64,000 bases of DNA from contig JACKIC010000011.1 of NCBI GenBank assembly GCA_020638655.1, positions 67,534-131,533 on the forward strand, written 5' to 3'. Origin of the DNA: Planctomycetota bacterium (GTDB taxonomy: Bacteria > Planctomycetota > UBA1135 > UBA2386). A model generated the notes under the pieces. The model made no database searches. It was not told the DNA's origin and was given only the letters and a program-made list of their open reading frames with translations. Each line of letters starts with the position of its first letter. The stretch's first letter is position 1. Positions 52,115 to 64,000 of this stretch are shown one piece after another. The translations under genes and the position numbers were made by a program.

Positions 52115-52598
52115 CGCGCATCTGCACGATGCGATCGCGCAGCTCCTGGGCTCGGGCCAGCGACAGACCGGGCACGCGGAACGCCGAGCCCTCGTTGCCG
52201 GCGGTGAACACGATCAGGGTGGCCAGGCCGAACAGTCGCTCGATCGGGCCGCGCAGCAGGTCGACGTGCTGCATGCGCCGCACGGGCACGGCGCGCTCCT
52301 CGACGAACAGGATGCCGTAGCGCAGCAGCAGAAGGTCGCCGAGGAAGCCGTAGCGCCAGCGCGCATAGGTCAGCGGCGGCAGCAGCAGCGCGAGCGCCGC
52401 GAAGCCCAGGCAGGCGCCGAGCAGCAGGTTCTCGTAGGTCTGCGACCAGCCGGTCCAGTGCTCCTGCAGCAGCGGTCGCGCGACGAACCACAGCAGCGCG
52501 CCGAGGAACAGGGCGCCCAGCCCGTCGGAGATCACCCAGTAGCCGACGACGCGCGCCTGCAGGCGGTCGGTGGGAACGGGTGGGGGCGCGGCGTCCAT
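52098..52598 (-). CDS. YdbS-like membrane protein with bacterial PH (bPH2) domain
   Basis: A 166-residue partner of the previous protein, with two membrane segments (about 22-42 and 55-75) and a C-terminal PH-type domain marked by GILFVEERAVPVRRMQHVDLL. Start ATG 52598. It overlaps the YdbT-like gene, forming the usual two-gene unit. Confidence 0.85.
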   Translation of the reverse strand: MDAAPPPVPTDRLQARVVGYWVISDGLGALFLGALLWFVARPLLQEHWTGWSQTYENLLLGACLGFAALALLLPPLTYARWRYGFLGDLLLLRYGILFVEERAVPVRRMQHVDLLRGPIERLFGLATLIVFTAGNEGSAFRVPGLSLARAQELRDRIVQMRGDGRL

Positions 52599-52674
52599 GG
52601 CGCGAGCGTGTACGACCAGCCGCGCGCTTGCAACAGAGGGCTGGCCGGTTCGGCGCGGCCGGCGGCGCGGCGGC

Positions 52675-53766
52675 TCAGCGCACGTTGAACGCGCCGACGA
52701 CCTGCGCCAGCTGGCCGACCTGCGAGGTGGTCTCGGCGGCGGTGTTGGCCAACGACTGCGAGCCCTCGGCGTTGCGCTGGGTGACGTTGTTGACCTCGTC
52801 GAGGCCGCGGGTGATCTGCTGGATGCCGCTCGACTGTTCGCGCGTGCTGGTCGCGATCTGCTCCATCAAGCCGTTGACCTTGGCCGTGGTGCTGACGATC
52901 TCGCGCAGCACGCCGTCGACCTCCTCGGAGATCTGGCTGCCGCGCTGTGCGCGCTGGCTGGCCTCGCTGATCAGCGACGAGGTGTTCTTCGCCGCCTCGG
53001 CGCTGCGCTGGGCGAGGTTGCGCACCTCCTCGGCGACGACCGCGAAACCCTTGCCGGCTTCGCCGGCGCGCGCCGCCTCGACCGCGGCGTTGAGCGCCAG
53101 CAGGTTGGTCTGGAAGGCGATGTCGTCGATCACCTTGATGATGCGCGAGATCTCGTTGCTCGAGGTCTGGATCTGACCCATCGCCTCGACCATGCGCTGC
53201 ATCGCCGAGCTGCCCTTGGTCGCCGAGGTCTCCGCGCCGCGCGCCAGCTCGTTGGCCTGCTGCGCGTTGGCGGCGCTGCCCTGCACGACCTGGGCCATCT
53301 CCTCGAGCGCGGCGCTGATCTCCTGCATCGACGCGGACTGGTCCTGTGCGCCGCTGGCGACGTTCTGGCTGTTCTGGAAGAAGCGTTCGACGCCTTCCTG
53401 GATCTGCTCGGTGCAGCGCGTGACGTCGCTCACCATGGTGCGGACCTTCGTCACGAACGCGTTGAGGCTGGTGCCCAGCTGCCCGGCTTCTCCCGGCGCG
53501 GCGGTGTCGAAGGTGGTGTCGAGGTTGCCCTTGCCGTGCGTCATCGCCTGCAGGCCGTCGAGCACCTTGCCGATGCCGGCGCCGCCGCGGCCGCGATGGA
53601 ATGCAGCCCCCAGGCTGCCCGCAGCGGCGAACGCGCACAGCGACAGCAGCGCCATGTGGCCGGTCGGCCCGAAGGCCGGCCAGGCGACCGTCGTGGCGAG
53701 CGCGACTGGGGCGATCGCCGTGGCGGTGGGGACGAGAGCGGTGCGGAGCAGTTGCTTGACGTTCAT
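52675..53766 (-). CDS. Methyl-accepting chemotaxis protein lacking a sensor domain
   Basis: A 363-residue protein starting at ATG 53766; the frame is open for a long distance upstream, but inside unrelated antisense sequence. Two close membrane segments (about 10-32 and 37-57) leave only a very short external part. The rest is the cytoplasmic signalling coiled coil, with the highly conserved hairpin tip DDIAFQTNLLALNAAVEAAR and VVAEEVRNLAQRSAEAAK. It is a chemoreceptor-type protein with no recognisable ligand-binding domain and no che genes beside it in the window. It could signal to another system or respond to the membrane. Confidence 0.86.
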   Translation of the reverse strand: MNVKQLLRTALVPTATAIAPVALATTVAWPAFGPTGHMALLSLCAFAAAGSLGAAFHRGRGGAGIGKVLDGLQAMTHGKGNLDTTFDTAAPGEAGQLGTSLNAFVTKVRTMVSDVTRCTEQIQEGVERFFQNSQNVASGAQDQSASMQEISAALEEMAQVVQGSAANAQQANELARGAETSATKGSSAMQRMVEAMGQIQTSSNEISRIIKVIDDIAFQTNLLALNAAVEAARAGEAGKGFAVVAEEVRNLAQRSAEAAKNTSSLISEASQRAQRGSQISEEVDGVLREIVSTTAKVNGLMEQIATSTREQSSGIQQITRGLDEVNNVTQRNAEGSQSLANTAAETTSQVGQLAQVVGAFNVR

Positions 53767-53864
53767 TGGGCCGGTACCTGGTCCCGCGGATATCGGCAAC
53801 GCCCGCGCCCGGGATTGAGGTCGCGCCCGCCGTTTCGCGCCGTTCGCACCGGGGCCGTAGCGCG

Positions 53865-53870
53865 TAGACT
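53865..53870 (+). promoter_or_regulatory. Possible -10 element (TAGACT) ten bases before a start codon
   Basis: TAGACT at 53865-53870 followed by CGGCGCCCTC then ATG at 53881. If it is a -10, the leader would be only a few bases long. The same hexamer precedes the 1969 gene. No -35 was confirmed. Confidence 0.35.
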
Positions 53871-53880
53871 CGGCGCCCTC

Positions 53881-55002
53881 ATGACGTCCGGAACGCTTCC
53901 GTCGCCGCGCCTGGTCGCGGCACTCCTGTGCAGTTCGTGGATAGGGTTGCCTGCGCAGGCCGCGCCGCCGGGCGAACCGTCGTTCGCACCAGCCGTTCGC
54001 GCCGCGGTCTCCGATCAGCAGCAGCGCGACCACATCCCGGGCCTGTCGTGCGCGGTGGGGGTGGCGGGGCAGGTCGTGTTCGCCGAGGGGTTCGGCGTCG
54101 CCGACCTCGAGAACGACGTGCCCGCGACCGCGGCGACGGTCTACCGCCTGGCCTCGATCAGCAAGCCGATCACCGCGGTGGCGGCGATGCAGCTCGTCGA
54201 GCAGGGGCGCCTCGACCTCGACGCCGACGTGCACACGCTCGTCGACGCGTGGCCCCAGAAGCGCTGGCCGGTGACGACGCGGCGGCTGCTCGGCCACCAG
54301 GCCGGCGTGCGCCACTACAAGCCCGGCGAGGGTGAGGTCACGGAGCACTACGCCGACCAGACCGCGGCGCTCGAGCGCTTCGCGGCCGATCCGCTGCTGC
54401 ACGAGCCGGGCACCGCCTATCGCTACAGCACCTTCGGCTTCAACCTCGTCGGCGCGGTCGTCGAGCAGGCGTCGGGCCAGACCCTGCCCGACTACGTGCG
54501 CGAGCACATCGCGGCGCGCTGCGGCGCGGCGACGCTGCAGGACGACGACGTGCGCCGCATCGTCAAGAACCGCGCCGCGGGCTACGTGCGGCGCGGCGGC
54601 GAGCTGCGCAACAGCGCCTTGATGGACAGCAGCTACAAGCTCGGCGGCGGCGGCTTCGTCTGTTCGGCGCCCGACCTCGTGCGCTTCGGCAACGCGCTGC
54701 TCGCCGGCAGGCTGGTGCAGCCCGCGACGCTCGAGGTGATGTGGACCCCGGGAAGACTGACGGACGGCAAGGCAACCGGCTACGGCCTGGGCTTCGGGGT
54801 CGGCGGCCGGCAGGGCCGTCGTGTGATCTCGCACTCGGGGGCCCAGTCCCGCGTCAGCACGATGCTCTACATGATTCCGGAACAGCGCATCGTGGTGGTG
54901 GTGCTGGCGAACCTCGAGGGTGTCAAGCTGGGCGGGCTGGCCGCCAAGATCGCGGACGCCGCCGCGCCGGCGGGGCAAAACGCCCCGAACCGGGGGCGCT
55001 GA
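53881..55002 (+). CDS. Serine beta-lactamase-like hydrolase (class C/EstB family)
   Basis: A 373-residue secreted or periplasmic protein with a signal peptide (cleavage after AQA near residue 27). The family catalytic motif S-x-x-K is SISK (92-95), followed by a Y-S-T segment near 181 in the usual Y-x-N place, and HSG near the C-terminus in the KTG position. It belongs to the beta-lactamase-like serine hydrolases (AmpC/EstB/LACTB type); substrate unknown. It is not evidence of antibiotic resistance by itself. Confidence 0.85.
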   Translation: MTSGTLPSPRLVAALLCSSWIGLPAQAAPPGEPSFAPAVRAAVSDQQQRDHIPGLSCAVGVAGQVVFAEGFGVADLENDVPATAATVYRLASISKPITAVAAMQLVEQGRLDLDADVHTLVDAWPQKRWPVTTRRLLGHQAGVRHYKPGEGEVTEHYADQTAALERFAADPLLHEPGTAYRYSTFGFNLVGAVVEQASGQTLPDYVREHIAARCGAATLQDDDVRRIVKNRAAGYVRRGGELRNSALMDSSYKLGGGGFVCSAPDLVRFGNALLAGRLVQPATLEVMWTPGRLTDGKATGYGLGFGVGGRQGRRVISHSGAQSRVSTMLYMIPEQRIVVVVLANLEGVKLGGLAAKIADAAAPAGQNAPNRGR

Positions 55003-55059
55003 CTTTCCCCGACCGTGCGCGCGGCCCACAATGGCGCTTCACCCGACCCCGCTGAACCG

Positions 55060-55431
55060 ATGCAAATCCGCACGCTCGCCCTGATCGTCTCGTCGTTCCT
55101 GTTCGCCGGCTGCGGCCACGACCACCACCCGCTCGAGGGCGGTTTCTCGCAGCAGGTGGCCGGTGACGGCGAGGGCATGCACGTCGAGTTCGATCTCGAG
55201 AGCAACAAGCTGCTCGTGCACACGGCGCCCGATGCCGACGGTCATCACGACCACGTCGACGGCACCTACACGTTCGACGCGGCCACGGGCGCGGTGACCG
55301 TGAACGCACTGCTGATGGGCGGCAAGAAGCCCGGCACCTGGACCGGCAAGCTCACCGGCGACGATCTCGAACTCAGCGCTGGCACCGACAAGTTGTCGTT
55401 CCGCCGCGGCGGCGAGGCGCACGGCCACTAG
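55060..55431 (+). CDS. Small His-rich lipoprotein
   Basis: A 123-residue lipoprotein. ATG 55060 gives a signal ending FAGC (Cys18). It carries histidine clusters just after the anchor (CGHDHH), in the middle (DGHHDHVD) and at the C-terminus (EAHGH). The rest is beta-strand-like. The His clusters suggest metal binding, which is an inference. No family is recognised. Confidence 0.72.
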   Translation: MQIRTLALIVSSFLFAGCGHDHHPLEGGFSQQVAGDGEGMHVEFDLESNKLLVHTAPDADGHHDHVDGTYTFDAATGAVTVNALLMGGKKPGTWTGKLTGDDLELSAGTDKLSFRRGGEAHGH

Positions 55432-55472
55432 CCGCATCGCGCGCCCCCTCTCGCAATCTGCGCCCGAGGACC

Positions 55473-55478
55473 TACGAT
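55473..55478 (+). promoter_or_regulatory. Possible -10 element (TACGAT) upstream of apaG
   Basis: TACGAT followed by CGGCGGCCCG lies 28 bases before the apaG ATG at 55507. It matches the TAnnnT pattern noted elsewhere. No -35 was confirmed. Confidence 0.3.
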
Positions 55479-55506
55479 CGGCGGCCCGTCCTGCCCCAGA
55501 CACCGA

Positions 55507-55926
55507 ATGAAGACCACGCCGCAATCGGACACGACGACGGAAGGCATCCGGATCCAGGCGATCGCCGAGTTCGTGCCGCACGAATCCGAGCCGGGCAACC
55601 GCCGGTTCGTGTTCTCGTACCGGATCACGATGACCAACGTCGGCGAACAGCCCGCCAAGCTGTTGTCGCGGCACTGGATCATCGTCGACGGCGAAGGCCG
55701 CCGCGAAGACGTGCGCGGCCGCGGCGTGATCGGCGAGTATCCGCGGCTGCTGCCGGGCGAGAGCTACAGCTACAAGAGCTTCTGCCCGCTGAGCACCGAG
55801 TGGGGCACCATGGAAGGCAACTACACCTTCGAGCGCGAGGACGGCGGCCGCTTCCTGGCGCGCATCGGGCGCTTCTTCCTGGTTCCGGGATCGCCGCGCT
55901 TGACCGTGCAATCGCCTTCCGTCTAG
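55507..55926 (+). CDS. apaG: ApaG-family protein
   Basis: A 139-residue member of the ApaG/DUF525 fold (fibronectin-III-like), with FVFSYRITMTNVGEQPAKLL, SRHWIIVDGEG and LLPGESYSYKSFCPL. In enterics apaG lies beside apaH; its precise role is unsettled, with proposed links to Co2+ resistance. Here it lies 10 bases before hutH, so the two are probably co-transcribed. Confidence 0.92.
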   Translation: MKTTPQSDTTTEGIRIQAIAEFVPHESEPGNRRFVFSYRITMTNVGEQPAKLLSRHWIIVDGEGRREDVRGRGVIGEYPRLLPGESYSYKSFCPLSTEWGTMEGNYTFEREDGGRFLARIGRFFLVPGSPRLTVQSPSV

Positions 55927-55936
55927 GAAGGGCGCC

Positions 55937-57481
55937 GTGCCCAAGATCCTGCTCGGCGAACCGTCCCTGCCGCTGTCCACCCTGGTCGCGCTGAGCCGTC
56001 CCGGCTCGCGCATCGACCTGTCGCCCGCCGCGCGCAAGAACGTGCGCGACAGCCGCGCCGTCGTCGACCGCGCCGTCGCCACGGGCGCGACGATGTACGG
56101 CATCAACACGGGCTTCGGCAAGCTCGCCGGCATGCGCATCGCCGACGATCAGCTCGCGCAGCTGCAGCGCAACCTGCTGCTGAGCCACGCCACCGGCGTC
56201 GGCGACCCGCTGCGCGTCGAGCAGAGTCGCCTCGCGTTCGCGCTGCGCATCCACAACCTCGCGCTCGGCTACTCGGGCGTGCGGCCCGCGCTGCTCGAGC
56301 AGGCGATGGCGCTGTTCAACGCGGATCTCACGCCGGTGGTGCCGTCGCAGGGGTCGGTGGGGGCGTCGGGCGACCTCGCGCCGCTGAGCCACATGGCGCT
56401 GCCGCTGATCGGTTTTGGCGAGGTGCACGATCCTCGCGGCAGCGGCGCCAAGGTGATCACCGGCAAGGCGGCGCTGGCGCGCCTCGGCCGGCAGCCGCTG
56501 CAGCTCACCGAGAAGGAAGGGCTCGCGCTGATCAACGGCACCCAGATCATGACCGCGATCGGCTGCCTGTGCCTGCACCAGGCGCTGCTCGTCGCCAAGG
56601 CCGCCGACATCGCCTGCGCGACGACCGTCGAGGCGCTGCGCGGCAGCGAGAAGCCGTTCCAGGAGCGCGTGCACGCGGTTCGCCCGCACGCCGGCCAGCT
56701 CGCCACCGCCGCCAACCTGCGCGCGTTGCTGGCGGGCAGCAAGGTCATGCCCGACCACGCCGCTTGTGCGCGCGTGCAGGACGCCTACTCGCTGCGCTGC
56801 GCGCCGCAGGTGCACGGCGCCAGCAAGGACGGCATCCGCTACGCGCTCGAGGTGCTCGTCACCGAAGCCAACTCGGTCACCGACAACCCGCTCGTGTTCC
56901 CGAACGGCGACGTGATCAGCGGCGGCAACTTCCACGGCCAGCCCGTGAGCCAGGCGATGGACTTCCTCGCCATCGCGGTCAGCACGCTCGCCAACATCTC
57001 AGAGCGCCGCATCGAGCAGATGGTCAACCCCGACATCTCCGGCCTGCCGCCGTTCCTGGCGCGCAACCCCGGCCTCGAGAGCGGCTTCATGATCCCGCAG
57101 GTCGTTGCCGCGTCGCTCGCCAGCGAGAACAAGTCGCTCGCGCATCCCGCCAGCGTCGACACCATCCCGACCTCGGCGAACCGCGAGGACCACGTGTCGA
57201 TGGGCGTCACCGCCGCGCGCCACGCCGAACGCGTCGTCGCCAACACCGCCAAGGTGCTCGGCATCGAGCTGCTCTGCGCGGCGCAGGGGCTCGACCTCGC
57301 CGAGAAGCGTCTGCGCCCCGGCGTCGGTGTCGCCGCCGCGCACAAGGTGGTGCGCAAGCAGGTCGCGGCGCTCGAGGGGGACCGGTTCCTGGCGCCCGAT
57401 CTGGCGGCGGCGGAGGTGCTGGTGCTGGATGGGAGTCTGGTGGCGGCGGTGGAGAAGAAGGCGGGGGTGCTCGCGGTCTGA
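55937..57481 (+). CDS. hutH: Histidine ammonia-lyase
   Basis: A 514-residue cytosolic enzyme that deaminates histidine to urocanate. Start GTG 55937. The MIO prosthetic group forms from the Ala-Ser-Gly in GSVGASGDLAPLS (143-145). YGINTGFGKLA and the SHATGVG histidine (H84) are in place, as are TDNPLVFPNG and VRPHAGQ. The length matches the family. No hutU, hutI or hutG is nearby, so in this region histidine degradation is represented only by this step, or the enzyme has another role. Confidence 0.94.
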   Translation: MPKILLGEPSLPLSTLVALSRPGSRIDLSPAARKNVRDSRAVVDRAVATGATMYGINTGFGKLAGMRIADDQLAQLQRNLLLSHATGVGDPLRVEQSRLAFALRIHNLALGYSGVRPALLEQAMALFNADLTPVVPSQGSVGASGDLAPLSHMALPLIGFGEVHDPRGSGAKVITGKAALARLGRQPLQLTEKEGLALINGTQIMTAIGCLCLHQALLVAKAADIACATTVEALRGSEKPFQERVHAVRPHAGQLATAANLRALLAGSKVMPDHAACARVQDAYSLRCAPQVHGASKDGIRYALEVLVTEANSVTDNPLVFPNGDVISGGNFHGQPVSQAMDFLAIAVSTLANISERRIEQMVNPDISGLPPFLARNPGLESGFMIPQVVAASLASENKSLAHPASVDTIPTSANREDHVSMGVTAARHAERVVANTAKVLGIELLCAAQGLDLAEKRLRPGVGVAAAHKVVRKQVAALEGDRFLAPDLAAAEVLVLDGSLVAAVEKKAGVLAV

Positions 57482-57501
57482 GGAGGGCAGGGAGTGGCCG
57501 A

Positions 57502-58143
57502 TCAGTCCTGCAGCCCCAACCGCTCCATCTCCGTCGACAGCGCCGTCAGCGCGCGGCTGAGCAGCATGCGCACCGCGCCGGCCGATTTGCCGCCGAGGCG
57601 TCGTCCGGCCTCTTCGCGCGACAGGCCGACGATGCGGCACAGGGCGATGACCTCGCGGTATTCGTCGGGCAAGCGGTCGAGCGCCTGCTCGACGAGCAAC
57701 ACTTCTTCGTTGCGGATGGCGACGCCGCTCGGCGACATCGAGCTCTGGTAGAACGCGGCGATCGCGCCGAGGCTCTCGTCGGCGGCGAGCTCGTGTTCCT
57801 TGCGCGTGTCGCGCTTCTCGGTGCGCCAGCGCCGGATCCGGTCCTGCATCTTGTGGCGCGCGAACTCGTGCAGCCAGCCGCGGAACGCCTCGGGGCCGCG
57901 GTATTCGAAGCCGTCCTGGGCGTGGAGGACCTCGCGGCAGACCGAACTGACGATGTCCGAGCACGACTCGTGTGCGCGCAGCATCGGCGGCATGTGCTGA
58001 CGCACGTAGGCGCGTACCGCGGGCACGTTGGCCGCCAGCAGTTCGTCCAGCGCGGCGCTGTCGCCGGTCCGGGCGCGACCCAGCAGTTCTTCCTGGCGCG
58101 AGGGCAAGGCGGCATGATCTGCCCACTGCGGGGACCTGTCCAT
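57502..58143 (-). CDS. ECF-type RNA polymerase sigma factor
   Basis: A 213-residue alternative sigma factor. ATG 58143 is chosen because GGAGGAGG lies directly upstream on the minus strand (58145-58152). Region 2 (about 35-108) contains DIVSSVCREVLH and FRGWLHEFARHKMQD; region 4 (about 147-203) contains LPDEYREVIALCRIVGLSREE. There is no anti-sigma gene beside it. It is divergent from a Ser/Thr kinase 70 bases away, an arrangement known for planctomycete ECF groups whose activity is thought to be controlled by phosphorylation. Confidence 0.92.
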   Translation of the reverse strand: MDRSPQWADHAALPSRQEELLGRARTGDSAALDELLAANVPAVRAYVRQHMPPMLRAHESCSDIVSSVCREVLHAQDGFEYRGPEAFRGWLHEFARHKMQDRIRRWRTEKRDTRKEHELAADESLGAIAAFYQSSMSPSGVAIRNEEVLLVEQALDRLPDEYREVIALCRIVGLSREEAGRRLGGKSAGAVRMLLSRALTALSTEMERLGLQD

Positions 58144-58213
58144 GCCCTCCTCCGGATGCGACTGTCCGAAATCTGCCGGAGCTGCGTGACGCCGGGCGGC
58201 CGCCGACCATGTA

Positions 58214-61729
<3,516 letters not shown>

Positions 61730-61777
61730 CGTCGCCGTGGTCCTGGCCATGTCTGGTCGGACCAACGGTAGACGACC

Positions 61778-64000
61778 ATGAAGACCCTGCTCGCGCTCTT
61801 GCCCCTCGCCCTCAGCCTGCCCGCGGCGCCGGCGATCCCCCAGCCACCTTCCCACCAGGCACCGCAGGAACCGTTCGCGGTGTTGCCCAACCGCGGCCAA
61901 TGGCCCGCGGAAGTCGCGGCCGGGGTTCGGCACGGCGCGATGACGTCGTGGCTGACCGAAACCGGCATGACGACGCGGGTCGTCGTGGCCGAGGACCCGC
62001 CCGACGCGCGCGGCGCGCTCGGGCCGGAAGCCCGCCTGCCGGTGGCCCGCATGGCGACGGTCAACTTGGAACTGGTCGGTGGAGCGGCGGGGCGGCCGCA
62101 GTTCGAAGGCAAGCTGCCTGGCGTGTTCGCGTTCTTCGTCGGCAACGACCGCGCGAAGTGGGCGGAGTCCGTGCCGCGCTTCGCGTCGGCGACGCGCACT
62201 GACGTCTGGCCAGGGATCGACCTCGTGCTCGGCACCCGCGACGGCGCGCTGGCCTACGATCTGCACTTCGCACCCGGCGCCGACGTCGCGGCGGCGCGAC
62301 TGCGCTTCTCGGGGGCCGAGCGGGTCTGGATCGACGCAAACGGCGCGCTCGCGCTGGACCTCGGCATCGGCGTGCTCCGACACTCGGCGCCCGTGGCGTG
62401 GCAGGTCGGGCACGGCGGCATGCGCAACGTGCTCCCGGCGCACTTCGTGTTGCACGGCGACGGCACGGTGTCGTTCTCCGTCGCGGGGCGGGAACCGACG
62501 TTGCAGCTCGTCATCGATCCATCGCTGCTGTGGAGCGCCGCGCTCGGCGGCGCCGGCAACGATGGCCTGGGCCTGCGACAGGCCATCGACCGCGACGCCG
62601 CGGGGAACGTCGTCGCCTGCGGCTACACGGGTTCGTGGAACTTCCCAGGCGGATCGCCGCAGGGCGTCTGGGATGGCTTCGTCACGGCCTTCGACGGGAA
62701 CGGGGGCATGACCTGGAGCGCGGTGATCGGGGGCACCACGCCCGCGGAGGAGTGGCTGCGCGCGTGCTGCTTCGACGGCGCGGGCGGGGTGTACTTCGGC
62801 GGCGGCAGCTCGGACTCCACGTTCCCGACGATCAACCCGTGGCAGCTGACCAACCGGGGCCCGCTCGGGCCCGGTGTGTGGGGCGACATGGTCGTGGGGC
62901 AGTTGACGGCGACCGCGACAGGCGTGTCGCTGACGTGGAGCACGTTTCTCGGTGATGCCGGTCAGGAGCTGATCAACGGCATCTCGGTCGTGCCCAGCGG
63001 TGTGGCCGTCACCGGATGGAGCAACTCCCCGGTCTTGCCGGTGCACGCTCCGGTCCTGCCCGTGCACCCTGGCGCCGCGCAATCGGCCCGCGCGGGCGGA
63101 TACGACGGCTACGCGGCGGTCTTCTCGGCGACCGGTCAGTTCGTCTACGGCACCTGGTGGGGTGGCAGCACCAACGACGACGTGCCCGCGTGCCTGAAGC
63201 AGGATCCGTCCGGCCTGCTCGTGATCGGCGGCTACACCGCATCGACGAACTGGCCCACGACTCCAAACAACGCCGCGCAGCCCGGCCCGCAGGGCGGCAT
63301 CGACGGCTGCGTCGTCTGCTTCGACCCCACGCTGTCCGTGCCGGTCTACGCGTCCTACCTCGGCGGCCCGGGCTACGACGCGGCCAGCGATCTCGCGATC
63401 GACGCGTCCGGCCGTTGGGCGATCGGCAGCTGGACCAACTCGGTCTTCCCGGCGCCGCTCACGATCCCGCCGAGCGCGTTCCAACCGCTGCCGCCCGGCG
63501 GCGTCTACGACGGCTACGTCATGCTGCTCGACTGGCGGCTGCCGCCCGCACAACAGCTGCTCTGGGGCACGTATCTCGGCGGCAACTTCGAGGACGGCAT
63601 CAACGGCGTGGCGATCGACGGCGCGGGCCGCGTGACGGTCACCGGCAGTGTCGAGACGCTCGTCGGCACCGCGTCGACGTCGTTCCCGGTCACGGCGTGG
63701 TGCCAACAACCGGTGCCGACGAATGGTCCTGGGGGCACCGCCGGGCACCACGATGCGTTCGTCGCGCGCTTCGATCCGCGTCGCAGCGGCAGCGACCAGC
63801 TCGTCTACAGCACGTTCCTCGGTGGCACCGGCACCGACTACGGCTACGACCTCGTCCTCGACGAGCGCGCCCGCCCGATCGTCGCCGGCGTCACCACGTC
63901 GGTGATGTTTCCGGGCAGCGTGTCGACGAACGGTGGGCAGGACGTCTTCCTCGCGCACCTCGACCTGCTCGCGACGGTGGCGGATCGCTTCGGCGCGGCG
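61778..64000 (+). CDS. SBBP beta-propeller repeat protein with DUF7948-like N-terminus, runs off the window
   Basis: An open frame of 741 codons from ATG 61778 to the window end, so it is incomplete and lacks a stop. A signal peptide (about 1-20, LLPLALSLPAAPA) is followed by NRGQWPAEVAAGVRHGAMTS, typical of the DUF7948 domain found before SBBP repeats, and then VIDPSLLWSAALGG. Repeated SBBP blades follow (LVYSTFLGGTGTDYGYDLVLD, ASYLGGPGYDAASDLAIDASG). Secreted or cell-surface. It lies 48 bases after the kinase gene on the same strand, so co-transcription with the kinase is likely. Confidence 0.88.
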   Translation, partial: MKTLLALLPLALSLPAAPAIPQPPSHQAPQEPFAVLPNRGQWPAEVAAGVRHGAMTSWLTETGMTTRVVVAEDPPDARGALGPEARLPVARMATVNLELVGGAAGRPQFEGKLPGVFAFFVGNDRAKWAESVPRFASATRTDVWPGIDLVLGTRDGALAYDLHFAPGADVAAARLRFSGAERVWIDANGALALDLGIGVLRHSAPVAWQVGHGGMRNVLPAHFVLHGDGTVSFSVAGREPTLQLVIDPSLLWSAALGGAGNDGLGLRQAIDRDAAGNVVACGYTGSWNFPGGSPQGVWDGFVTAFDGNGGMTWSAVIGGTTPAEEWLRACCFDGAGGVYFGGGSSDSTFPTINPWQLTNRGPLGPGVWGDMVVGQLTATATGVSLTWSTFLGDAGQELINGISVVPSGVAVTGWSNSPVLPVHAPVLPVHPGAAQSARAGGYDGYAAVFSATGQFVYGTWWGGSTNDDVPACLKQDPSGLLVIGGYTASTNWPTTPNNAAQPGPQGGIDGCVVCFDPTLSVPVYASYLGGPGYDAASDLAIDASGRWAIGSWTNSVFPAPLTIPPSAFQPLPPGGVYDGYVMLLDWRLPPAQQLLWGTYLGGNFEDGINGVAIDGAGRVTVTGSVETLVGTASTSFPVTAWCQQPVPTNGPGGTAGHHDAFVARFDPRRSGSDQLVYSTFLGGTGTDYGYDLVLDERARPIVAGVTTSVMFPGSVSTNGGQDVFLAHLDLLATVADRFGAA

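Noticed and set aside
53881..55002. Beta-lactamase resistance gene
   Set aside because: The serine hydrolase belongs to a broad family, including esterases and peptidases. The active-site motifs alone do not indicate antibiotic hydrolysis.

Overview
The window is uniformly very GC-rich and densely coded on both strands. It most resembles a planctomycete-type bacterium (Planctomycetota). The main pointers are an ECF sigma factor divergent from a membrane-anchored Ser/Thr kinase with a WD40 tail, an adjacent SBBP beta-propeller protein, many very large lipoproteins with Ig-like domains, and a type IV pilus ATPase cluster. This placement is inferred from gene content only, and a myxobacterial or acidobacterial relative is not excluded. 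I saw no rRNA, tRNA, CRISPR array or insertion sequence.

Layout. 1-11.6 kb: four large secreted proteins, at least three of them lipoproteins (one cut by the window start), belonging to two interleaved families with structured leaders and strong terminators. 11.8-21.8 kb: prepilin peptidase, an OmpA-type lipoprotein, an EF-G-like GTPase, then pilT-pilB-pilC, a TPR protein and a pilin, closed by a double hairpin terminator. 21.9-26.0 kb: three overlapping glycosyltransferase genes (GT2, GT4, TMTC-like GT-C), plausibly a surface or pilin glycosylation set. 26.0-33.7 kb: mixed housekeeping genes (TatD nuclease, TPR protein, AlkD-like protein with a histone-like tail coupled to cystathionine beta-synthase, an Arg-rich protein of unknown function, Mog, DUF4863, an anchored helical-repeat protein).

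34.0-39.5 kb: a tandem pair of Gly-rich lipoproteins related to those at the window start. 39.6-47.8 kb: a co-directional run of amidohydrolase, DHH phosphoesterase, metallophosphoesterase, CutA, SLC13 transporter, a membrane glycosyltransferase-like protein and an exported protein of unknown function. 47.8-53.8 kb: ComM, an Rpn-family nuclease with a possible internal short product, two PH-domain membrane proteins and a chemoreceptor-like protein. 53.9-57.5 kb: serine hydrolase, His-rich small lipoprotein, ApaG and HutH. 57.5-64.0 kb: the sigma factor/kinase pair and the N-terminal 741 codons of an SBBP protein that runs off the window.

The most distinctive content is a group of six exported proteins (3-1688, 1969-5430, 5626-9576, 9741-11606, 34045-36732, 36843-39542). 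They share lipoprotein signals where the N terminus is visible, SbsA-like Ig modules or long beta-rich regions, and a common C-terminal strand pattern. Three also carry long polyglycine-rich domains. Together with the pilus and glycosylation genes they suggest an elaborate cell surface. Their function is unknown.
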